From contig JBLNBQ010000042.1 in assembly GCA_050260095.1 (NCBI GenBank), positions 1-11,099 of the forward strand: a stretch of 11,099 nucleotides of DNA, written 5' to 3'. This document shows positions 1 through 4,574 of this stretch, piece after piece. Source of the stretch: JBLNBQ01 sp050260095. GTDB taxonomy: Bacteria > Bacillota > UBA5301 > DYFA01. The position numbers and the translations under genes are program-made. Under the pieces are notes generated by a model that worked only from the letters and a program-made list of their open reading frames with translations, made no database searches and was not told where the DNA came from. Positions within the stretch are counted from its first letter, which is position 1, and each line of letters opens with the position of its first letter.

Positions 1-168
1 CCGGTTCAGCTGTTCCCGGCGGAGGAGTTCGGAGAGGCCATCCTGGATGTTGCGGTTGGCCATGCCCACCAGACCGTAGCACTCCATGGCCGCCACTCCG
101 GCGATGATGCCGATCACCTCGTCGGAGATGTTGACCTGGCCCAGTTCGTTGGTCATTTCCCTGCCCAT
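1..168 (-). CDS. Asp23/Gls24 family envelope stress protein (N-terminal part, cut by window edge)
   Basis: The 56 codons in the window begin MGREMTNELGQVNISDEV and continue through a stretch rich in Gly, Ala, Ile and Met (GIIAGVAAMECYGLVGMANR), which is the characteristic opening of the Asp23/Gls24 (DUF322, YloU-like) family. These are small proteins of Gram-positive-type bacteria linked to cell-envelope stress; in Bacillota one copy usually sits between rpmB and the DAK/FakA-like gene, which would lie beyond the left edge. The ATG at 168 is supported by a GGGGAGGG ribosome site a few bases upstream. It follows the DUF1858 gene on the same strand with a 38-base gap, so the two are probably co-transcribed. 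The C-terminus is outside the window. Family assignment is by recognition of the N-terminus only. Confidence 0.85.
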   Translation of the reverse strand, partial: MGREMTNELGQVNISDEVIGIIAGVAAMECYGLVGMANRNIQDGLSELLRREQLNR

Positions 169-206
169 GTGAAACCCTCCCCGGTCACCCTGCCGTTCGC
201 CGCGAG

Positions 207-410
207 TCATTTCCCCTCTTCGAGGAGTTTCTGGAGGTCCCGCACCACTGCTTCGGGATCGACCCCATGCATCCGAGCGCCGTTCTCGATGGATTCCATG
301 GCCGCGCCCATGCAGCCGATGCAGCCCATCCCGTGCCTCACGAAAACCTCGCGGGCTTGCGGGTGCGCCTGCAGTGCCTCGATGATGGTGGTCTCCTTAG
401 TGAGCGCCAT
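207..410 (-). CDS. DUF1858 domain protein (hybrid-cluster-associated redox disulfide type)
   Basis: A 67-residue protein starting MALTKETTIIEALQAHPQAR. It matches the small DUF1858 fold: an N-terminal helix-forming segment, then the HGMGCIGC motif with a CxxC pair at residues 30 and 33, and a C-terminal helix (DPEAVVRDLQKLL). Family members are annotated as putative disulfide or redox proteins and are often found near hybrid cluster proteins; the exact reaction is not established. The ATG at 410 is chosen because GGGAGGG lies about 8 bases upstream and the protein then begins at the domain edge; an upstream start at 440 would add 10 residues with no family support. It lies upstream of the Asp23 gene and probably forms a two-gene unit with it. 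Confidence 0.85.
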   Translation of the reverse strand: MALTKETTIIEALQAHPQAREVFVRHGMGCIGCMGAAMESIENGARMHGVDPEAVVRDLQKLLEEGK

Positions 411-442
411 AGCGGGTCCCTCCCACGGAGAAGATGGCAAAG

Positions 443-500
443 CTGTGGTAGTTTTCGGCAGGTCCGGGCCAAATCCTTCTCTGACAGGCCGCTACCACAG
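443..500. repeat. Imperfect inverted repeat in the DUF1858/rpmB divergent region
   Basis: CTGTGGTAG (443-451) and CTACCACAG (492-500) are perfect 9-base inverted copies. Inside them CGGC (456-459) pairs with GCCG (488-491) after a four-base bulge (452-455), and GTC (462-464) can pair with GAC (483-485) across a 2x2 internal loop. Together this gives about 16 paired positions. The right arm overlaps a possible -10 box for the minus-strand genes. It could be an operator half-site pair or an RNA leader hairpin of the DUF1858-Asp23 transcript. No T-run follows on either strand, so it is not a normal terminator. Confidence 0.55.
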
Positions 501-504
501 TATA
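499..504 (-). promoter_or_regulatory. Possible -10 box for the DUF1858-Asp23 unit
   Basis: On the minus strand TATACT is the only good -10-like hexamer upstream of the DUF1858 gene. No convincing -35 hexamer is found 16 to 18 bases further upstream, so it would be a weak or activator-dependent promoter. The predicted start of transcription, near 492, falls at the inner edge of the inverted-repeat arm 492-500, so that arm would span roughly -9 to -1. Confidence 0.3.
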
Positions 505-535
505 TGCTCTCCGTGCGGCTCATCGGATATTTTGC

Positions 536-565
536 TTGCATCCCCGCCAAGTGGCGTGATAGAAT
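536..565 (+). promoter_or_regulatory. rpmB promoter, extended -10 type
   Basis: TTGCAT (536-541) and TAGAAT (560-565) are separated by 18 bases, and TGA immediately precedes the -10 hexamer, giving an extended -10 (TGn) element. Transcription would start near 572, leaving a leader of about 25 bases that carries the strong AAGGAGGT ribosome site at 582-589 ahead of the ATG at 597. This fits a housekeeping sigma factor of the sigma-A type. Confidence 0.6.
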
Positions 566-596
566 ACCAACGTAATTGCGCAAGGAGGTATCGCCC

Positions 597-788
597 ATGG
601 CCAGGGTGTGCAGCGTCTGCGGCAAGGGCAAGCTGAGCGGACATTCGGTGAGCCACTCCAACATCAAGACCAACCGGACCTGGGAACCCAATCTCCAGAA
701 GGTCCGCATCATCGTAGACGGCGCTCCTGAGCGGGCTTACGTCTGCACCAAATGCCTCAAGGCCGGTAAGGTCAAGCGGGCTATCTAG
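597..788 (+). CDS. rpmB: 50S ribosomal protein L28
   Basis: A 63-residue protein, MARVCSVCGKGKLSGHSVSH at its start, is a clear bL28. It carries CxxC pairs at residues 5/8 and 50/53, the zinc-binding C+ form of L28, and the typical SHSNIKTNR and YVCTKCLKAGKV segments. L28 is a component of the large ribosomal subunit near the E site. The start at 597 is fixed by AAGGAGGT a few bases upstream and by family length; an upstream ATG at 576 lies before the ribosome site and is rejected. It is a single-gene transcript with its own promoter (536-565) and terminator (810-844). In many Bacillota rpmB sits beside the Asp23 gene; here that gene is divergent, with the DUF1858 gene in between. Confidence 0.97.
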   Translation: MARVCSVCGKGKLSGHSVSHSNIKTNRTWEPNLQKVRIIVDGAPERAYVCTKCLKAGKVKRAI

Positions 789-809
789 TCTTCCCCGCGG
801 CAAGCTTGC

Positions 810-844
810 AAAGGCCGGAGCAACCGCTCCGGCCTTTCCTTTTT
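810..844 (+). terminator. Rho-independent terminator after rpmB
   Basis: AAAGGCCGGAGC (810-821) and GCTCCGGCCTTT (826-837) form a perfect 12-base stem with a four-base loop (AACC), followed by CCTTTTT. It begins 21 bases after the rpmB stop. The gene on the other strand stops at 846, directly beside the hairpin, so it may also end that transcript, although the T-run in that direction is only three bases. Confidence 0.92.
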
Positions 845-845
845 C

Positions 846-1214
846 TCATCCAGACGCTGCGCCAAGACCAGTGGACGAGGCACACGGTCCCTGTTCCGCC
901 ATCCCGGCCTCCAACACCTCGCCGGCGATCTCCACCGCCGCCTTCACGAAGCGCGGGCAGACGGTGTTGTGGAAATCCTTCGCCTTCATCGTCGCCTGCC
1001 CCTCCGGCGTGCTCGGGTCGCAGCCCAAGAGTTCCCGGCAGGTCAGGGCGCCGTGACGGGCCACGAACCGCCGTATGAACTCGGCTGCCACCTGGTGGTG
1101 CGTTTCCGGGTCCAGCCCCACCTCTGGGGCGAGCGCCGAAAGCGTGGCCTGAGAACAATTGAAACCCTGCGCAAAGGTCGCGAGCGCCGCCTCCACCCGG
1201 TCAGCCGTCGCCAT
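846..1214 (-). CDS. C_GCAxxG_C_C family protein lacking its central motif
   Basis: A 122-residue protein. The N-terminal part (FAQGFNCSQATLSALAPEVG, Cys20) and the C-terminal part (RHGALTCRELLGCDPSTPEG with Cys59 and Cys65, then TVCPRFV with Cys86) both match the C_GCAxxG_C_C putative redox-protein family. Members normally carry between these parts about 45-50 residues with a glycine-rich stretch and the CGAxTG-type motif that names the family. Here DPETHHQVA runs directly into AEFIRRF, so that block is absent without loss of frame. The protein may therefore have lost its redox or cofactor site, or be a diverged subfamily. The ATG at 1214 is chosen by homology; its ribosome site (GGGGTGG) is weak. 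A longer form from 1280 would add 22 residues with no family match. The tail after residue 105 is low-complexity. It is divergent from the broken LysE gene, with a 66-base gap. Confidence 0.8.
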   Translation of the reverse strand: MATADRVEAALATFAQGFNCSQATLSALAPEVGLDPETHHQVAAEFIRRFVARHGALTCRELLGCDPSTPEGQATMKAKDFHNTVCPRFVKAAVEIAGEVLEAGMAEQGPCASSTGLGAASG

Positions 1215-1280
1215 GCCGCCACCCCATCTCGGAAGGAGTCTTCCCGTCGCGGTGGAAATCGACCGCAGCGGGGTGGTCAT

Positions 1281-1744
1281 ATGTTTCAGGCAGCGCTCCA
1301 GGGGTTCCTCCTCTGTTTCGGCTTGATCCTTCCATGGGCGTCCAGAACACCTTCATCTTCTCCCAAGGAGCCGCCCACCGCCGGTGGGTGAACGCCCTCC
1401 CGGCAGTCGTCGCGGCGGCGCTCTGCGACACCCTCCTCATCGCCGCGGCGGTCGGCGGCGTCTCGCTCGTCGTCCTCAGACTCAGCTGGTTCCGGGCGAC
1501 GCTCAGCTGGGTCGGCGTGGTGGGCACCGCCGCCCTCCGCTTCCCCGCCGGCCCGGAGAGGCTCGCCTACACGCTCGCCTGCGTTTCCGTCTCGTGGCTG
1601 TGGTTCCTGGGCCTCATGACCGCCTGGCATCTCCTGGGAGCACTCGACCCCCACCTGGGCCTCCGGCGCTGGCTGAACCGGGCTTCCGCGCTCATCATGT
1701 GGTTCGTCGGCTGGCAACTGCTCACCGGACTGCTTGCCGGCTGA
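1281..1744 (+). pseudogene. LysE/ArgO-family exporter gene, frameshifted and internally shortened
   Basis: The ATG at 1281 (after GGGGTGG) begins MFQAALQGFLLCFGLILP, the N-terminal membrane segment of LysE-family amino-acid exporters. The continuation GVQNTFIFSQGAAHRRW is in another frame, entered at 1334; one missing base after 1333 would restore LILP-x-GVQNTF. The downstream frame keeps AALCDTLLI and C-terminal membrane segments (LAYTLACVSVSWLWFLGL, LNRASALIMW). About 50-60 residues are missing in the middle: SWVGVV, which precedes the second half of the first domain, runs straight into GTAALRF, which normally follows the NPHAILD region. A gene caller would report only 1334-1744, but that ATG has no ribosome site. 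Either a decaying gene or a sequence error; a functional exporter is unlikely. It converges on yfcE with a two-base gap. Confidence 0.8.
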
Positions 1745-1746
1745 CC

Positions 1747-2304
1747 TCACCACGTCCAGGCGGCGTCGGCCATGATCTCCCCGGTGTCGAGGTAGATCAC
1801 CCGCGCCCCTTGGTCGTCCAGCACCCCGATGGTCGGCCGGCCGCCGGGCAACTTCGAGAGCGACGGACTCCCCGGATTGAGGCAGAGGAGCGAGCCGTCG
1901 CGGACCAGCCTGGCCCGGTGGGTATGCCCGGTCAGCCACACATCGGTGCGGTACCGCCGGACGACCTCGGCCGCCCCCGGCGCCACTTCCCCCTCGTGCC
2001 AGGCCAAAAGCTTCTTGTCGCCGAATTGGAGGTGAGCGAAGGGATCGGCCAAGGGCCAGTCGAGCACCGAGGCATCGACCGCCGCATCGCAGTTCCCCCC
2101 GGCGATCACCAACGGCACCGGGCAGGCGTTGAGCGCCTCAGCGAGGGCCAGCGGGTCGAAACCGGGCGGCAACGGGTTGCGGGGGCCATGATAGAAGAGG
2201 TCGCCACAGTGCACGATCAGGTCGGCGTCCCGGAAATGCCGCTCGAACGCCTTCTCCCAAGCCGCCAGACTTCCGTGGGTGTCGCTGATGACGCCGATCT
2301 TCAC
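1747..2304 (-). CDS. yfcE: YfcE/MJ0936-type metallophosphodiesterase
   Basis: A 185-residue calcineurin-like phosphoesterase of the YfcE family. Metal-binding motifs are visible in order: SDTHG (Asp8, His10), HCGDLFYHGPRNPLP (Asp35), GGNCD (Asn71), LLAWHEGE (His103) and GHTH (His127, His129), followed by LNPGSPSLSK. Relatives are two-metal phosphodiesterases active on model substrates; the physiological substrate is uncertain. The usual HGH at the fifth motif reads HEG here, keeping the first His. The GTG start overlaps the thiN stop as GTGA (2301-2304), with GGGGGAGGAG upstream, so it is translationally coupled to thiN. Confidence 0.9.
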   Translation of the reverse strand: MKIGVISDTHGSLAAWEKAFERHFRDADLIVHCGDLFYHGPRNPLPPGFDPLALAEALNACPVPLVIAGGNCDAAVDASVLDWPLADPFAHLQFGDKKLLAWHEGEVAPGAAEVVRRYRTDVWLTGHTHRARLVRDGSLLCLNPGSPSLSKLPGGRPTIGVLDDQGARVIYLDTGEIMADAAWTW

Positions 2305-3038
2305 TCCGCCGTCTCCTCCCCCGCCTTGACACCGGGCTGAACGACCAGGAGTTTCCCCGCCCGGAGCGTTACCCTGGCCCGCCCGTCCACGAACTCGTTA
2401 CTGATCCCCCTGGTACGCCCCAGGTACAGCGTTTCTCCGCGGAGGGGGTACTTCAGCCCTTCGGTGGTGACCCCGTGAACTTCGGGCGTCAGCGGGATCA
2501 GGGAGAGATACTCCCCGGGCCGTCCAGAAAGCTCAAGCTCGCTGAAGGCGCCGTCGGCCGCTTCGCCGCTCTCCTCGCCCTCGCCCAGCATCAGCTGCAC
2601 CTGGCAGGGTCCATCCTGCACTTTGACCCGGATGCCGGCTTCGGCCGCGGAGGCAAGCAACTGGAGATTCGCCAGGGCATGGTCGAGGCGACCGCCCATC
2701 GCCCCGAGCAAAACCACCTCGGTGCAACCCCGCCCGACGGCCTCGTCGAGCGCCAGTTCCATGTCGGTTTCGTCTTTTTCCGCCGGCACCTGCAGCAGGC
2801 GACAGCCGGTTTTCGGCGGTTCGGCGGTTCCATCGCTCCAGACCGTCAACTCGCGGAGAGAATCCAGGTCGCCCACCACGGCCTCGGGGCTCCGCCCCAT
2901 CTTGAGGGAATAGACCGCTCCTGCATCGGCTGCGATGACCACGTCGGCGGTCTTCAGCAACCGTCGTTCCTCGTCGGTCCCCCGGAAATACCCGTGCCCG
3001 ATGACCACTCCAAGTTTGCCCGCCACCACCTGAGCCAC
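2301..3038 (-). CDS. thiN: Thiamine pyrophosphokinase (thiamine diphosphokinase)
   Basis: A 245-residue protein that transfers pyrophosphate from ATP to thiamine to make thiamine diphosphate in the cytosol. Signature motifs are present: AADAGA (residues 37-41), VGDLDS (55-60), the KDETDMELAL nucleotide and metal motif (88-97), GGRLDHALANL (115-125) and GISNEF (211-216) in the C-terminal thiamine-binding domain. Length fits the family. The start is uncertain: GTG at 3038 is used, but GTG at 3029 or 3026 would follow a GGGGGTGG stretch. A well-placed ribosome site (GGAAGG) precedes an ATG at 3069 that is out of frame with thiN by one base. The gene lies 49 bases after tadC on the same strand. 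In Bacillota thiN is commonly near rpmB, as here. Confidence 0.93.
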   Translation of the reverse strand: MAQVVAGKLGVVIGHGYFRGTDEERRLLKTADVVIAADAGAVYSLKMGRSPEAVVGDLDSLRELTVWSDGTAEPPKTGCRLLQVPAEKDETDMELALDEAVGRGCTEVVLLGAMGGRLDHALANLQLLASAAEAGIRVKVQDGPCQVQLMLGEGEESGEAADGAFSELELSGRPGEYLSLIPLTPEVHGVTTEGLKYPLRGETLYLGRTRGISNEFVDGRARVTLRAGKLLVVQPGVKAGEETAE

Positions 3039-3087
3039 CCCCGCGCCAGGGTATTCGCTTCCCCACCATTCTTCCCTTCCATCACCG

Positions 3088-3993
3088 CTACAACAAGAGA
3101 CCGCCCCGCCGGATCAGGATGGGACCGAGGAGCAGCACCAGAATGCTGGGGAAGAGACAGAAGACCAGAGGAAACAACATTTTGACCGGCGCCGTTCCGG
3201 CCAACCGCTCAGCTTCCATGATCCGCGTCGTCCGAAAGCGGGTGGCCGTCGCCGTGACCGCCCGGGTCAGACCGGAACCCAGGGTCTCGGCTTGACTCAG
3301 CAGGTTCACGAAACCGGCAAGTTCGGCAATGGCCAGCCTCGCACCCATCTCGCGCAGCGCAACGACCTTCGGCACCCCGAGCAGCCGCACCCGCTCGACT
3401 TCCGCCAGTTCCTCCTTGAGCGGCCCGGACAGCAGTCGTCCTGCCTCATCGAGCGCACAGTCAAGCCCCAGCCCCCCCTCGAGCCCGAGAAGGAGCAGAT
3501 CGGCCAGGAACGGAAGGTCCCGGGACAAGCGGGTGGTGCGGGAAACGACCACGAAGTGGAGCCAAGCCAACACCCCCGTGAATCCGAGCACTGCCCCCGC
3601 CGCGGCGCGCCAGGTTCCGGCCCAGAGCCTCAAAGCGAAACCCTCCGGGGTGACCCCCCTGGCGCCGAGCAAGAGCACGGCGCAAGCCGCGGCGGCAACC
3701 GCTCCGGCGCCCCGCCACTCGTCGACGGTCAGGTGACCGGCAGTGCGCGAGACGCTCTTGGCCAGCCAATGGTCAACTTGCGACGGCAGGCAGCGTCGGC
3801 TCCTCACCCCCGCCTTCCCGAGCAGCCGGCGCAGGATTGCCTTCGCCGAGCCGTCTGCCGCCCCCACGGCCTTCCGCACGCTCTCGTCCCGCCCAAAGGG
3901 CTTGACCGAATCGGCAAACATCAGAGTGGCCAGCGTCCAGAGAGCAATCGACACCCATTTGAGAGGAGTCGTACCGCCCTCACCTCCTACCAC
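3088..3993 (-). CDS. tadC: TadC-like Tad pilus inner-membrane platform protein
   Basis: About 301 residues with a type II secretion F domain. An N-terminal membrane segment (WVSIALWTLATLMF), a middle hydrophobic region (GAGAVAAAACAVLLLG, AGAVLGFTGVLAWLHFVVV), the F-domain core (SRDLPFLADLLLLGLEGGLG; LLSQAETLGSGLTRAV) and the TadC hallmark APVKMLFPLVF followed by the last membrane segment are all seen. TadC works with TadB as the inner-membrane platform of the Flp pilus machine. The start is problematic. The GTG at 3993 overlaps the tadB stop and precedes the strong GGAGGT (3982-3987). The codon at ideal spacing behind that site is ACG at 3972, where an ATG would be expected, and the next in-frame GTG is 3954. 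The stop at 3088 is certain. Confidence 0.88.
   Translation of the reverse strand: MVGGEGGTTPLKWVSIALWTLATLMFADSVKPFGRDESVRKAVGAADGSAKAILRRLLGKAGVRSRRCLPSQVDHWLAKSVSRTAGHLTVDEWRGAGAVAAAACAVLLLGARGVTPEGFALRLWAGTWRAAAGAVLGFTGVLAWLHFVVVSRTTRLSRDLPFLADLLLLGLEGGLGLDCALDEAGRLLSGPLKEELAEVERVRLLGVPKVVALREMGARLAIAELAGFVNLLSQAETLGSGLTRAVTATATRFRTTRIMEAERLAGTAPVKMLFPLVFCLFPSILVLLLGPILIRRGGLLL
3982..3987 (-). promoter_or_regulatory. Strong ribosome site for tadC with no normal start codon behind it
   Basis: GGAGGT overlaps the tadB stop codon. Nine bases later the in-frame codon is ACG (3970-3972), one transition away from ATG. No ATG, GTG or TTG in the tadC frame lies at a suitable distance. The site suggests that translation of tadC starts at 3972, by a rare ACG codon, or that the start has been mutated or misread. 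Confidence 0.5.
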
Positions 3994-4574
3994 TTGGGTG
4001 CGGAGATGCGCATGATCAGCGCCCCACCCGTCAGGTTCATCACGCCCGCCCAACCGAGCAGAAGCCATCCCGCGGGCGTACGGATCAACGGGTCCAGGTA
4101 GCCGGGGGCGAGGTCGTGCAGGACAATGATCAAGAAGAGTGGGACGAGTGCGACGACCGCCGCGCTCAGACGGCTCTGGGCTGTGGTGGCGGCCAGCTTG
4201 GCTCGGACTCGTCGCCGTTCCACCAGCAAATCGTAGAGCCGGTCACAGAGCGCGGGAAGATCGCCTCCGGTACGTTGATGAATGGTCAGCGCCCAGGCGA
4301 GAAAGGTGAGATCATCGCCGGGCAACCGTTGCGTGAGAGCCCGCAGCGACTCCGACCAGGACCGGCCCAAGGCGATCTCCCTCGTACACCGGAGAAGTTC
4401 GGGTCCGAGCGGCGGTCCGGCCTCCCCTGAGGCGGCCGCCATCGCCTGGGGAAGGCTGAGCCCAGCCCGCAGGCCACTGCACAAAGAGAGGAGCACCTCC
4501 GGCAGTTGGTCGTCGGCCCGCCGTCCCGCCCGGCGATGCCAGTGAGCGGCGATGAACTCACGCGCCTTGTTCAT
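3987..4574 (-). CDS. tadB: TadB-like Tad pilus inner-membrane protein, short form
   Basis: A 195-residue protein with the type II secretion F domain at residues 24-125 (LPEVLLSLCSGLRAGLSLPQ; WALTIHQRTGGDLPALCDRL; ERRRVRAKLAATTAQ) and two C-terminal membrane segments at about 136-153 and 167-190. Typical TadB proteins are near 300 residues and carry membrane segments before the F domain; these are missing. The upstream space is fully used by the ATPase gene, so this is not a mis-called start. The ATG at 4574 lies inside the end of the ATPase gene (17-base overlap), with GGGGAGAG about 12 bases upstream. TadB pairs with TadC in the inner membrane. Confidence 0.9.
   Translation of the reverse strand: MNKAREFIAAHWHRRAGRRADDQLPEVLLSLCSGLRAGLSLPQAMAAASGEAGPPLGPELLRCTREIALGRSWSESLRALTQRLPGDDLTFLAWALTIHQRTGGDLPALCDRLYDLLVERRRVRAKLAATTAQSRLSAAVVALVPLFLIIVLHDLAPGYLDPLIRTPAGWLLLGWAGVMNLTGGALIMRISAPKW

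Noticed and set aside
1481..1510. Direct repeat CTCAGCTGG (1481-1489 and 1502-1510) in the LysE remnant
   Set aside because: It encodes the two LSW triplets of one helix and can be explained by the protein sequence; it does not coincide with the inferred deletion junction.
1286..1939. 217-codon minus-strand open frame
   Set aside because: Antisense to the LysE-family remnant and out of frame with yfcE; the product is charged low-complexity sequence without any family feature.
1384..2340. Long plus-strand open frame opposite yfcE and overlapping the LysE gene
   Set aside because: Its product is low-complexity Arg/Pro/Gly-rich with no family match, and it is the mirror of a well-supported minus-strand gene; long empty frames are common at this G+C.
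2533..3069. 178-codon minus-strand frame starting at a good ATG
   Set aside because: It overlaps thiN in another frame and encodes Gly/Arg-rich sequence; only its start region is of interest and is reported as a finding.
3068..3096. TTGTTG-17-AAGAAT upstream of thiN as a promoter
   Set aside because: Only three of six and four of six consensus bases match; it is too weak to list as a feature.
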